Positions 55,696 to 64,000 of a DNA stretch of 64,000 nt are shown here, in pieces. The notes below the pieces were generated by a model, which was given only the letters and a program-made list of their open reading frames with translations, searched no databases and was not told where the DNA came from. How positions within the stretch are numbered: the first letter of the stretch is position 1; the number at the start of each line of letters is the position of its first letter. The stretch lies in assembly GCF_011440305.1 (NCBI RefSeq), contig NZ_JAAOIW010000007.1, positions 124,001-188,000 of the forward strand, written 5' to 3'. Origin of the DNA: Paenibacillus agricola (lineage in GTDB: Bacteria; Bacillota; Bacilli; Paenibacillales; NBRC-103111). A program made the position numbers and the translations under genes.

Positions 55696-56562
55696 ATGAA
55701 ACCATTTGATATTTCCGAGGCTTTTGATTACCGGGCCATAGTGGACCATAAGCCATTTCATTGGCCTAATGGAGCAAGAGTGGCCGTTTGGGTTATCCCC
55801 AATATCGAATACTACCGGCTGGAGTTTACACAGCCCACCCAACCTAATATCCGCCACGTTTCCCGAACCGATTACGGGAACCGCGTAGGGATTTGGCGGT
55901 TGATGGACGCGATGAACAAATATGGCATTCGGGGCAGTGTCGCCTTGAACGGAGAGGTCGTCCAAAGGATACCTCGAATTATGGAAGCCGCAGTTGGCCT
56001 TGATTGGGAACTGATGGGGCATGGCATGACGAATTCCATCCACTTGACCGCGCTACAGGAGGAAGAGGAAAAAAAAGTAATTCTGGATACGAGGGACGCG
56101 ATTGCGCAAATGGGCCAAAAAATGCGTGGATGGCTGGGACCCGGCTTGACCGAATCCTGGAATTCGCTGTCCTTATTGAAAGAAGCAGAGGTCGAGTACG
56201 TGTGCGATTGGGTCAATGATGATCTTCCTTACAAGATGAATAATGGCCTGCATTCCATTCCTTATTCTATTGAATTAAACGATATGCCCCTATTTAATAT
56301 ACCGAGTATCGGTGTCGACGACTTCGAGAGGCGCATCAGGGATACGTTTGATGTGCTGTATGAGGAAGGGGAAACCTGTGGACGTGTGATGGGAATTGCC
56401 CTGCATCCCTTCCTGATCGGAGTTCCACATCGCATCAAATACCTGGAGCGCGCTTTCGCTTACCTAGCCTCATTTGATAAAGTCTGGTTCGCCACCGGAA
56501 GCGAAATTATTAGCTATTATGCGCAGCAAGCTGCGAAGGATTCTGCAAAGCCTGTTGATTAA
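55696..56562 (+). CDS. Polysaccharide deacetylase-like (PuuE/allantoinase-type) amidohydrolase
   Basis: A 288-residue protein of the polysaccharide deacetylase superfamily in its PuuE-like branch. RVAVWVIPNIEYY opens the barrel, GIRGSVALNGEVV and LMGHGMTNSIHL correspond to the metal-binding strands, and RGWLGPGLTESWNS is typical of the branch. PuuE itself is a metal-independent allantoinase. There is no signal peptide, so it acts inside on an imported small molecule. The ATG at 55696 lies about 10 nt after GAGGAG. It is the last gene of the importer operon and points to a cyclic amide or ureide substrate. Confidence 0.8.
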   Translation: MKPFDISEAFDYRAIVDHKPFHWPNGARVAVWVIPNIEYYRLEFTQPTQPNIRHVSRTDYGNRVGIWRLMDAMNKYGIRGSVALNGEVVQRIPRIMEAAVGLDWELMGHGMTNSIHLTALQEEEEKKVILDTRDAIAQMGQKMRGWLGPGLTESWNSLSLLKEAEVEYVCDWVNDDLPYKMNNGLHSIPYSIELNDMPLFNIPSIGVDDFERRIRDTFDVLYEEGETCGRVMGIALHPFLIGVPHRIKYLERAFAYLASFDKVWFATGSEIISYYAQQAAKDSAKPVD

Positions 56563-56593
56563 TAGAGCCCATCTTAAACATTATAACGTCTTA

Positions 56594-56640
56594 AACAGGA
56601 ACAGCAGAGGGGTAGGACACCCCCAAAGCTGTTCCTGTTT
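56594..56640. terminator. Bidirectional terminator after the deacetylase-like gene
   Basis: AACAGGAACAGC (56594-56605) pairs with GCTGTTCCTGTT (56628-56639), with an inner GGGG/CCCC pairing. A T-run follows on the plus strand. It separates converging genes. Confidence 0.88.
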
Positions 56641-56649
56641 TTGAACGGC

Positions 56650-57567
56650 TCAGAAACGTTTACGCATAGCCTGGAAAGGGTGCCGGGTGACACACTGCTC
56701 CAGCCACTGGGCATCCAGACCGTTTTCGATCGCAAACGGAATAAAATCGGTAAACAAATGGTGGTAGGGACGAAGATTGCCGCCTTTTTCCTTACCTACT
56801 GTATACCAGCCGGTGTCTTGGGACAGTAATATTTGTTCCCCTGCTCCATCATCCACCAGCTCCTGAAGCAGCTCTACATGCCGCTCATAGGTACCGGGTA
56901 GAATAGAATCGATAGATAGCCACATGCCTTCGTTGGCAAGCTTCCGGTAGACCTTATGGTCTTTACCAGATTGGGCATGAACCCAAATAAACCGTTCACG
57001 ATTAAACCCAGAATGCTTCATAATCTCGTTAGCATGGAGCGCGATATCTGCGCCTATCGTATGGCATTGAATGGCAAGCCCCGTTTCCATCGAGGTAAAG
57101 ATGGCGGCACGCAATATTTTTTCCTGCGTTTCATCAATGGCGGTTCCATCATTTAAAGCGATCTTGATGTAGCCTGGGTGGACTCCGCTCTCTCCGATCC
57201 CATCCCTGGCCTCGCGAATCCAGATGTCTGCCAGCTCTTTAATGCTTGCTTGATATACAAAGCTTGGTAAATACGGGCTTTTATAAAATCCTGTATTTGT
57301 GATCATATGTAAACCCGACTTTTCCGCGAGCTGCTTCAAAATATAAGGATCCCGCCCTAGATATTCGGGGGCACAATCGACAAAGGTAGAGCAGCCAGCT
57401 TCCTTCAGCTTCAATAGCAGAGGAAGGATCAAGGCTACCACTTCCTCGCTATCATAATCTGCGGGCGTCAATGTCCCTCCTTCTACGAATCCTACAAGCA
57501 CATGTTCATGCACCAGAATCTTACCAGCCTGTTGCTCATCTATGTTGCCTATAACCGTTTGTAGCAT
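56650..57567 (-). CDS. Phosphotriesterase-family hydrolase
   Basis: A 305-residue TIM-barrel binuclear metal hydrolase. The metal ligands are HEH near residue 21, the carbamylated lysine in YIKIALN near 146, His in CHTIGADIALHA, His in VHAQSGK, and Asp in SQDTGWY. Members cleave lactones, phosphotriesters or amides; the natural substrate here is unknown and lactones are most common. The start is ATG 57567, 8 nt after GGAGG; the GTG at 57576 is too close. It lies 27 bp after the receiver-kinase stop on the same strand and may be read through from the signalling operon. Confidence 0.85.
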   Translation of the reverse strand: MLQTVIGNIDEQQAGKILVHEHVLVGFVEGGTLTPADYDSEEVVALILPLLLKLKEAGCSTFVDCAPEYLGRDPYILKQLAEKSGLHMITNTGFYKSPYLPSFVYQASIKELADIWIREARDGIGESGVHPGYIKIALNDGTAIDETQEKILRAAIFTSMETGLAIQCHTIGADIALHANEIMKHSGFNRERFIWVHAQSGKDHKVYRKLANEGMWLSIDSILPGTYERHVELLQELVDDGAGEQILLSQDTGWYTVGKEKGGNLRPYHHLFTDFIPFAIENGLDAQWLEQCVTRHPFQAMRKRF

Positions 57568-57594
57568 AAATAGCACCTCCAGGTTTCCTTATAT

Positions 57595-58710
57595 TTATAA
57601 TGGTAATTTGATCTGGAAAACCGTGCCCTGGCCAAGCTCGCTCTGGACATCAATCTCCCCTTGGTGCAGCTCCACAATTTTCTTCACCGTTGCAAGCCCC
57701 ACACCACTGCCCTCAAAGCCTTTAGCATTGTCGAGCCTCTTAAAGGTCTTGAAAATATCGGGAATATCCTCACTTCTCATCCCGATTCCATTGTCCTCGA
57801 TCTGGATCGTAAAGCTATTCGTTTCGGTGAATAAGGAAACCTGCACGTTCGGCGGACAGCCCGCGCGTTGGTATTTAATACCATTGCCAATAATATTCAG
57901 GAATAGCTGGTACATCTGCGTCCCATCGGCTTCCATTACAGGCAATATGTCCTTGACTATGATTTGCCCTCCATTTTGCCCCAACCTGCCACTTAAATCA
58001 GCGATTACCTGTGCCAGCACCTCATTCAGGTCTACGGCAGTAAAAGAAGCAGGCTGGGCATTCAGCTGGGCATAGGAAAGCAAATCCGTAATTAGATGGT
58101 TCATCCGCTCGGCAGTCGCTGCAATTTGCCCCATATATTTCTTGTTTTTCTCCGTCCATTCCGAGCTATGCTTGGCTATTAGAAGCTCACTCAGCCCCGT
58201 TATCACATTCAACGGATTTTTCAAATCATGGGAGACGACCTGTGCAAATTCCCTCAGGCTTTCATTACTTCGTTCGAGCTCGACTTGGATCGCTTCAAGC
58301 TCCTTGGTACGCATGTGTAATTCCAAAAAAACCTTGACCTTGCTCAGCAATATATCCGCGTTCACAGGCTTGAACAAATAGTCCACCGCTCCGCTTTCGT
58401 AGCCCTTGAAGACGCTTTGGTCCTCCTTGTCGCTCGCAGTTACAAAAATAATCGGAATATGCTCGGTTTCCTCGTTGCTGCGCAGCAGTTCAGCGAGCTC
58501 GAAGCCATCCATCTCCGGCATATTCACATCCAGCAAGATCAGGGAAAAATCATGACGGAGCGTATACGATAGCGCTTCATTGCCGGATTCAACGGTAAAT
58601 ATCTCGCATTCAAGCACTTGCAATATTTTCCGCATCGCAAATAAATTTTCTTTACGATCATCCACTACCAAAATTTTGGCAGCAAGGTATGCGGCATGAG
58701 TAATAATCAT
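57595..58710 (-). CDS. Receiver-histidine kinase (REC-HisKA-HATPase)
   Basis: A 371-residue cytoplasmic kinase with an N-terminal receiver domain (about 11-125; ILVVDDRKEN, LLDVNMPEMDG, FVTAS, FKPVN). A coiled-coil linker, HisKA (VVSHDLKNPLNVITG, His near residue 164) and HATPase domain (NIIGNGIKYQ, IEDNGIGM, FEGSGVGLATVKKIVELHQG) follow. No membrane segment is present. It would be phosphorylated on the receiver by an upstream kinase and then signal itself. The ATG follows AGGAGG by 4 nt. It is the last member of the hybrid kinase, CheR, CheB, kinase operon. Confidence 0.92.
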   Translation of the reverse strand: MIITHAAYLAAKILVVDDRKENLFAMRKILQVLECEIFTVESGNEALSYTLRHDFSLILLDVNMPEMDGFELAELLRSNEETEHIPIIFVTASDKEDQSVFKGYESGAVDYLFKPVNADILLSKVKVFLELHMRTKELEAIQVELERSNESLREFAQVVSHDLKNPLNVITGLSELLIAKHSSEWTEKNKKYMGQIAATAERMNHLITDLLSYAQLNAQPASFTAVDLNEVLAQVIADLSGRLGQNGGQIIVKDILPVMEADGTQMYQLFLNIIGNGIKYQRAGCPPNVQVSLFTETNSFTIQIEDNGIGMRSEDIPDIFKTFKRLDNAKGFEGSGVGLATVKKIVELHQGEIDVQSELGQGTVFQIKLPL

Positions 58711-58743
58711 AGAATCCTCCTAAGCCAGGCATATATTAAGGTT

Positions 58744-59319
58744 TCAGCGGGCTTGATGTTGTAAGGTTGTGAGAAACTCCCCTATTTCATCCAACGACAT
58801 AATATGGTCGACTTCTACCGTAGCTAAAGCAGCTAGTGGCATGGCGGGGTACTCGGCTGTTTCTGGACGCTGCACGATTGCCATGCCTCCATTTTCTTTA
58901 ATGCTTCGAAGTCCGACGCTCCCGTCTTGATTAGCACCCGTTAGGATAACCCCTAGACACCTCTCTTGATAAACGAAAGCCACACTATCAAACAGCACAT
59001 CTATCGATGGACGGGAATAATTAACCTTGGGGTCTATCGACAGGCTTAGTGTACAATCATCTTCCACCAATAGATGGTAGCCAGGCGGAGCCAGATAAAC
59101 AATGCCGGATTGCAGAGACTCCTTGTCTACAGCTTCTTGGATATGGATGGAGACCTGGTCATTCAAATATTCGGCGAGAAAGCTATCGCTGCCTTCCAAT
59201 AAATGCTGAACGATAATAACAGGGATCCCGTAGTCCACTGGGAGATAAGCAAGCAGGGTAGCTAAAGCCTTCATTCCCCCTGCCGATACACCGATAGCGA
59301 TTATCTCCACTTGTTGCAT
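58744..59319 (-). CDS. cheB: Stand-alone CheB-type methylesterase
   Basis: A 191-residue CheB catalytic domain without a receiver. The catalytic Ser is in GVSAGG near residue 12, His in IVQHL near 39, and Asp in TGANQDG near 133. It should demethylate glutamate residues of a receptor or kinase and pairs with the CheR gene upstream. The ATG follows AGGAGG by 7 nt. The lack of a receiver means that it is not switched by CheA in the classical way. Confidence 0.9.
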   Translation of the reverse strand: MQQVEIIAIGVSAGGMKALATLLAYLPVDYGIPVIIVQHLLEGSDSFLAEYLNDQVSIHIQEAVDKESLQSGIVYLAPPGYHLLVEDDCTLSLSIDPKVNYSRPSIDVLFDSVAFVYQERCLGVILTGANQDGSVGLRSIKENGGMAIVQRPETAEYPAMPLAALATVEVDHIMSLDEIGEFLTTLQHQAR

Positions 59320-59343
59320 AATTTACCTCCTGAAAGAGCTCGC

Positions 59344-60180
59344 TTATTTCGGCAGCAGCTTTCTGAATATTCGCCATTTGGACGAGATCGCCTCAAACTG
59401 CGTATGGATATCGGAAAATTCAATCGATTCCTTACTGCCGATACACAAGAAGCCCCGGGTTATAAGGCTGCTGTTGAATAAATTAAATACGTGGTTCTGC
59501 AGATGCTTGTCAAAATAGATCAAGACATTACGGCAAATAATAATATGCATATCGCCAAAGGCATGGTCAGTCGCCAAATTATGCTGGGAGAACACGATAT
59601 TTCTTTTTAAGCTTTCATTGATTTTACCCATTTCATATTTGGCATGGTAATAGTCCGAGAACGTGGACTGGCCTCCGCTTTTCTGATAGTTGGTAGTAAA
59701 TTTACGGATATTTTCTACAGGATATATCCCCTCTTCGGCAATTTTCAACGACTCCTGGTTAATGTCAGTGGCATAAATTTGCACCCGGTCATAGAAGCCC
59801 TCCTCCTCCAACAAAACAGCCATCGAATATACCTCTTCGCCCGTTGCGCAACCAGCGTGCCATATTTTCACAAAAGGATACGTGCGCAGCAAAGGAATGA
59901 CTTTGTTGCGCAGCTCCAGAAAAAACTCAGGGTCACGGAACATCTCGGTAACGGTCACCGACAAATCCAGCAGCAATTGGTTAGCAAACGAAGCCTCATA
60001 TAAAACCAACGGAATCATATCTGAAATTCGCTCCAGGTCCGACTTTTCGCGGACAAAATGCAATCTTCGCATCAAGCTGGATCGGGCATAGTTACGAAAA
60101 TCGTAACCATACTGCTGATAGATGGCCTCCAGGAGCAGGTCGATTTCGATCTTCTCCGTTTGCTTATCACCCATATTCAT
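59344..60180 (-). CDS. cheR: CheR-type protein-glutamate methyltransferase
   Basis: A 278-residue CheR. An N-terminal helical domain (about 1-75; YDFRNYARSSLMRRL) is followed by an SAM-binding domain with WHAGCATGEEVYSMAVLLEE near residue 110 and DINQESLKIAEEG near 140. It methylates glutamates of chemoreceptor-like proteins. The ATG overlaps the hybrid kinase stop by 4 bp, so the two are translated together. Co-occurrence with CheB and kinases suggests that it modifies the large sensor kinase itself or a partner. Confidence 0.92.
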   Translation of the reverse strand: MNMGDKQTEKIEIDLLLEAIYQQYGYDFRNYARSSLMRRLHFVREKSDLERISDMIPLVLYEASFANQLLLDLSVTVTEMFRDPEFFLELRNKVIPLLRTYPFVKIWHAGCATGEEVYSMAVLLEEEGFYDRVQIYATDINQESLKIAEEGIYPVENIRKFTTNYQKSGGQSTFSDYYHAKYEMGKINESLKRNIVFSQHNLATDHAFGDMHIIICRNVLIYFDKHLQNHVFNLFNSSLITRGFLCIGSKESIEFSDIHTQFEAISSKWRIFRKLLPK

Positions 60181-63100
60181 TTAAAAAGCCATACGCGGAT
60201 CAATGACAGCAGCTTATCGGTATCTAGAGGTTTGGTCATATAGTCGTTGGCTCCCCTTTCTATGCATTTCTCTCGGTCGCCAGTCATCGCTTTTGCAGTC
60301 AAGGCGATAATCGGGAGCGACTGGAACTTCGGCATGGTGCGTATGCGCCCGATCGCCTCGTAGCCATCCATCACCGGCATCATGATATCCATAATGACCA
60401 GTTCGATGCCTTCTTCACTTTCCAGCTTATCCAAAGCAAGCTTGCCATTGTCGGCCATCACGACATCCAAGCCATGCTTTTTTAATACTTTGGACAATGC
60501 AAAGGTGTTGCGCAGGTCATCGTCCACTAGCAAGACCTTGCGCCCCTTCAAGCTCTCATCCGAATCGCGTACCATACGAATTCTTTCCTTATGCTCAGGC
60601 GGAAGCGATTTATGGACACTATGCAGGAATAAGGATACCTCATCCAATAAACGGTCTGGCGAGTTCGCACCCTTAATAACAATGCTGTCCGTGAAACGGT
60701 TCAGCTCCTTAAACTCTTCCTGGGACAAGTCCTTGCCGGTATTAATGATGATTGGCGGCACGGAATTTTCGACATCCCCGGCTCCGGCGACCAACTCCTT
60801 CAGCATCTCGAAGCCTGTCATATCAGGGAGCTTCAGGTCCAGTATCACACAATCGAATACTTGTGATTTCATACTTTCCAAGGCTGCCTTACCGGTATAG
60901 ACGCTGTGGATTTCCACGTTCTTATGCTTCAGCAGCTCATGGATTGCTTTTTGGTTATTGGGGTCGTCCTCTACCACAAGCACCTGCTGGACGCGTTCAT
61001 TCAGCACATTGCCGATTTTATTAAAAACCGCATCGATATCCTCCGCGCTGATCGGTTTGGATAAATAACCGATGGCTCCACGCTGCAAGGAATCAGGCCT
61101 TTTCTCTTTACCTGAAACGACGTGCACGGGAATATGCCGGGTTTCGTTGTGATACTTCAGGTGGTCCAGCACCTTCAGTCCGTCCATGTCCGGCAATCCG
61201 AGATCAAGCAGGATCGCACTCGGGATATATTGCTTGGCTAATTGCAAGGCGCTAAAGCCATCCCCCGCTGCCAAGCATTTAAAACCTTTTTTACGGATCA
61301 TACTCATCAATACCTTGGCAAATTGCGGATCATCCTCAACAATCAGAATGACCTTCTCCTGGGCGGGCGACTCAATCTGGCTCCGGTCATCAGCCAAATA
61401 AGCTTTGATCGGAAGCGGGGGCTCAAGATCGCTCACAGCGCTAGCGCTGGCTACAAGCGACTCACTGCTAACTACCAGGGAAGCCGGAGCCGGATTCACT
61501 GGCGCATCAGTGCGCGTTTGCAGGAACGGCTGGCTTTGGGCAGATGCATGAGAGGCTGCAGGCTCATTTAGCGGCAGGTATAAGGTGAACCGGCTGCCTT
61601 CGCCTTCTGTACTCTGCATATGGATTTCGCCGCCCAGCAGCTTACCCAGCTCCCTGGAAATCGTTAAGCCCAGACCCGTCCCGCCATATTTACGGCTGGT
61701 TGTGCCATCGGCCTGCTGGAAAGCTTCGAATATCGCCTTCTGCTTGCTTTCGGGTATGCCAATCCCCGTATCAATCACACTAAACGCCAGCATTTCTTGC
61801 TTCGACAGGCCGATATTCTGGTAACGGGTTCCTGGACCAGTAAGCGCGACCTGAACGGTGACTGAGCCTGAAGAAGTGAATTTGAACGCATTGGATAGCA
61901 GGTTCTTCATAATTTGCTCCATACGCTGGCTATCCGTAACCAATCGCTTCGGCACGTCATTATCCCGAGCCACTACAAACTCCAGGCCTTTATCCTTGGC
62001 TACATGATTAAACTGGTACTGCAAGGATTGCAGGATGGAATCGACATTCACTTCATCCATGTTAATGCTTAATTTGCCCGCCTCGACTTTGGATAGATCA
62101 AGAATGTCATTAATTAAGGTCAGCAGGTCCAAGCCGCCGCTGTAAATAATCTTGGCCGATTCGATTTGGTCCTCTGATAAATTCTCTTCCTCATTGCTGG
62201 CCAAGGATTTCGCCAATATTAACAAGCTGTTCAAGGGCGTCCGAAGCTCATGCGACATATTGGCGAGAAATTCGGATTTATACTTGCTGGCAAGCTCCAA
62301 TTCGTTGGCCTTTTCCTCCAGGTCCTGCTTGGATAACTGAATAAATCTATTTTGTTTTTCAATATCTGCCTTTTGTACTTCCAAATAATTCGTTTTTTCT
62401 TCCAGCTCTTCATTAATCGCTTGCAGCTCTTCGCTTTGGATTCGCATCTTTTCTTCCGACTGCCTCAGCATATGGGTCTGCTCTTCCATCTCTTCATTGG
62501 CTGTGCGCAGCTCTTCCTGCTGGGTTTGCAGCTCCTCGGTCAATAACTGCGATTCACGCAGCAATTGTTCCGTACGCTGGCGGCTGTTTACACTATGGAT
62601 GACAACCCCCAGGGTGGAAGATAACTGCTCCAATAGATCATGCTGGATGCTCGTGAAGCCTTTAAATGAAGCCAGTTCAATGACGGCGAGCACTTCGTTC
62701 TCAAAAAGAATCGGCAGTACTAAAATTTCCAAAGGCTTCGCTTCTCCAAGCCCGGATTGAATCTGGATATAATCGCTGGGTACCTGGGTGAGCAGGATCG
62801 GCTTTTTCTCCAGAACACATTGGCCGACCAAGCCTTCACCTGGCTCTATCCGGTTGGACACATTTTTTCTTTCTTTATAGGCATAGCTGCCCAAAAGCTG
62901 GTAGGCTCCCGAGAACTCATTCTTATTCATTTCTTTAGTGTACAGGATCCCTTGTCCCGCTTCGACAAGCTGCGAAATTTCCGATATCAGCATGCTGCCG
63001 AGCTGCTGCAAGCTAACTACACCTTGCGCGGCTCCGGTTAAACGGGCTAATTGCGTTTTCAACCAAAATTGCCGCTCATTCTCCTCCGTTGTTTGCTTCA

Positions 63101-64000
63101 GGGAAGCCAGCATTCGGATTAATGCAATGCTCAGCTGGTCGCGATCCGATCGCGGAAGGATCGTTTGCTCATATTCACCTAAGGAGATCCGATCCGCCTG
63201 TTGGATGACCTCACGGAAGCTGGCTACCATTTGGTTAAAAGCACCCATTAAATCACCGAATTCATCCTTGGTGGACACCTCCAGCTGAGCATTGGTTTCG
63301 CCCAGCAAGATCAGCTCGGTGGAGCTTTTTAGCTTGCGGAGCTGTGATACCATCATCCTTGAAATGACCACAATGACCATAACGGAAGCCAGCACAATGA
63401 TTATATTCAGAATAACTACATACCATAACGATTGGACTGTAGCCTGCTTAATGCCCTGCATGGTCTGCAGCAATTCATTGGAAAGCCCATCCTCAACCTG
63501 CTTAAGCAGGTCAATCTTCTCTGTCACCAGGGAGTACCAGCGCTCCGAGTTAATCGTAATCGGCTTGCCAGGCTCATAAAGCAGTACCTGTTGGACCATG
63601 GCCTTGATTTCATCGATGACTTGCCCTTTGATCAAGCTCTGGTATAGGCTGCGTGACGCGGTTGTTGCAAAGGTTCCAGCGACTGTATAGTAAAGGCTTT
63701 GCTCTCTCTCTAGGACGCTAATTTGTTGAACGTCATTGTTAGTAATTATATTATCAATAAGGGTGTTATAGAGCACCGTTCTTTCCTTGCTGACTGCCGC
63801 CTTGCCTTTGGAGAAATGGATATAAGCAGACAGCATATCGGAAATCTGTTTATGTGTGCTCGAATGATTCTCGTTCTCCATGACGACAAAAAAGCTATCC
63901 ATTAAATCTAAGTAGTAAGCAAGGGCTTCGCTTTCACTCAATTTATTCTGGTCAATCAGGGCCCGAAGCGCAACCATCTTGTCCAGCTTGGCGACCGGAT
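60177..64000 (-). CDS. Large hybrid sensor histidine kinase with three receivers (5' end outside window)
   Basis: The gene is open to the right edge; 1273 residues are visible and the N-terminus is missing. In order it shows a NIT-like helical sensor (about 1-190), a transmembrane helix (about 205-225), HAMP, GAF (about 340-470), a long coiled coil, HisKA (ANMSHELRTPLNS) and HATPase (DTGIGIPESKQ, GGTGLGLTIS). Three receivers follow: REC1 with LLDLGLPDMDG, REC2 with ILDLKLPDMTG, and REC3 with IMDIMMPVMDG, each with the acidic pocket (VEDD or VDDD). REC3 ends the protein. The coiled coil could be a methylation target for the adjacent CheR and CheB. NIT domains are associated with nitrate sensing, but this assignment is tentative. 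Confidence 0.9.
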   Translation of the reverse strand, partial: PVAKLDKMVALRALIDQNKLSESEALAYYLDLMDSFFVVMENENHSSTHKQISDMLSAYIHFSKGKAAVSKERTVLYNTLIDNIITNNDVQQISVLEREQSLYYTVAGTFATTASRSLYQSLIKGQVIDEIKAMVQQVLLYEPGKPITINSERWYSLVTEKIDLLKQVEDGLSNELLQTMQGIKQATVQSLWYVVILNIIIVLASVMVIVVISRMMVSQLRKLKSSTELILLGETNAQLEVSTKDEFGDLMGAFNQMVASFREVIQQADRISLGEYEQTILPRSDRDQLSIALIRMLASLKQTTEENERQFWLKTQLARLTGAAQGVVSLQQLGSMLISEISQLVEAGQGILYTKEMNKNEFSGAYQLLGSYAYKERKNVSNRIEPGEGLVGQCVLEKKPILLTQVPSDYIQIQSGLGEAKPLEILVLPILFENEVLAVIELASFKGFTSIQHDLLEQLSSTLGVVIHSVNSRQRTEQLLRESQLLTEELQTQQEELRTANEEMEEQTHMLRQSEEKMRIQSEELQAINEELEEKTNYLEVQKADIEKQNRFIQLSKQDLEEKANELELASKYKSEFLANMSHELRTPLNSLLILAKSLASNEEENLSEDQIESAKIIYSGGLDLLTLINDILDLSKVEAGKLSINMDEVNVDSILQSLQYQFNHVAKDKGLEFVVARDNDVPKRLVTDSQRMEQIMKNLLSNAFKFTSSGSVTVQVALTGPGTRYQNIGLSKQEMLAFSVIDTGIGIPESKQKAIFEAFQQADGTTSRKYGGTGLGLTISRELGKLLGGEIHMQSTEGEGSRFTLYLPLNEPAASHASAQSQPFLQTRTDAPVNPAPASLVVSSESLVASASAVSDLEPPLPIKAYLADDRSQIESPAQEKVILIVEDDPQFAKVLMSMIRKKGFKCLAAGDGFSALQLAKQYIPSAILLDLGLPDMDGLKVLDHLKYHNETRHIPVHVVSGKEKRPDSLQRGAIGYLSKPISAEDIDAVFNKIGNVLNERVQQVLVVEDDPNNQKAIHELLKHKNVEIHSVYTGKAALESMKSQVFDCVILDLKLPDMTGFEMLKELVAGAGDVENSVPPIIINTGKDLSQEEFKELNRFTDSIVIKGANSPDRLLDEVSLFLHSVHKSLPPEHKERIRMVRDSDESLKGRKVLLVDDDLRNTFALSKVLKKHGLDVVMADNGKLALDKLESEEGIELVIMDIMMPVMDGYEAIGRIRTMPKFQSLPIIALTAKAMTGDREKCIERGANDYMTKPLDTDKLLSLIRVWLFK

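Overview
The window looks like chromosomal DNA from a spore-forming, motile Firmicute of the Paenibacillaceae (Paenibacillus or a close relative). The evidence is strong AGGAGG ribosome binding sites, frequent TTG and GTG starts, LplA/LplB/LplC-type sugar importers that lack their own ATPase, a YesN-type membrane AraC regulator, a GerA-type germinant receptor operon, a CotH kinase homologue and a DUF2339/DUF3999 pair. I see no tRNA or rRNA genes, no transposase, no phage genes and no CRISPR array. The genus is inference.

Layout. 1-3.4 kb: a HAD-NUDIX fusion cut by the left edge, then a redox block (2-Cys peroxiredoxin, glutaredoxin, a response-regulator-like protein and a PerR-type repressor). 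The same 17-bp operator lies upstream of perR and of the glutaredoxin gene. 3.5-11 kb: a glycan locus with two permeases, a lipoprotein binding protein, an AraC sensor-regulator and a Cys-type sulfatase. 11-17.2 kb: a TPM-domain protein, ThiM, and DUF3999/DUF2339 genes that overlap out of frame by 110 bp. 17.4-21.3 kb: a short-chain dehydrogenase, an EamA exporter behind nested palindromes, and a Tet(M)-like GTPase. 21.4-27.1 kb: a DUF6492 protein, a signal-less alpha-amylase, a fatty acid desaturase behind a Fur-like palindrome, and NADP-type glutamate dehydrogenase. 27.2-31 kb: a germinant receptor operon with a sigma-G-like promoter.

31-36 kb: a VTC-domain protein, DUF4956 and CotH-type kinase operon faces a secreted metallophosphoesterase preceded by a Pho-box-like direct repeat. 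This is the best candidate for an incompletely described system, probably handling phosphate or polyphosphate at the cell or spore surface. 36.2-44.2 kb: a complete-looking sialic acid operon (NanA, SGNH esterase, ABC importer, NanE, NanK, RpiR regulator, YhcH). 44.2-47.9 kb: an MhqR-type quinone/catechol detoxification operon plus an exported intradiol dioxygenase. 48-57.6 kb: a six-helix chemoreceptor, an ABC-2 transporter, an SGNH lipase, a NitT/TauT-type importer with a PuuE-like deacetylase, and a phosphotriesterase homologue. 57.6-64 kb: a signalling operon of a large hybrid kinase (cut by the right edge), CheR, CheB and a receiver-kinase.

Both sugar importers lack an ATPase gene and probably share a housekeeping MsmX-type ATPase encoded elsewhere. 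Start codons were chosen by Shine-Dalgarno spacing and several are shorter than the longest open frame.
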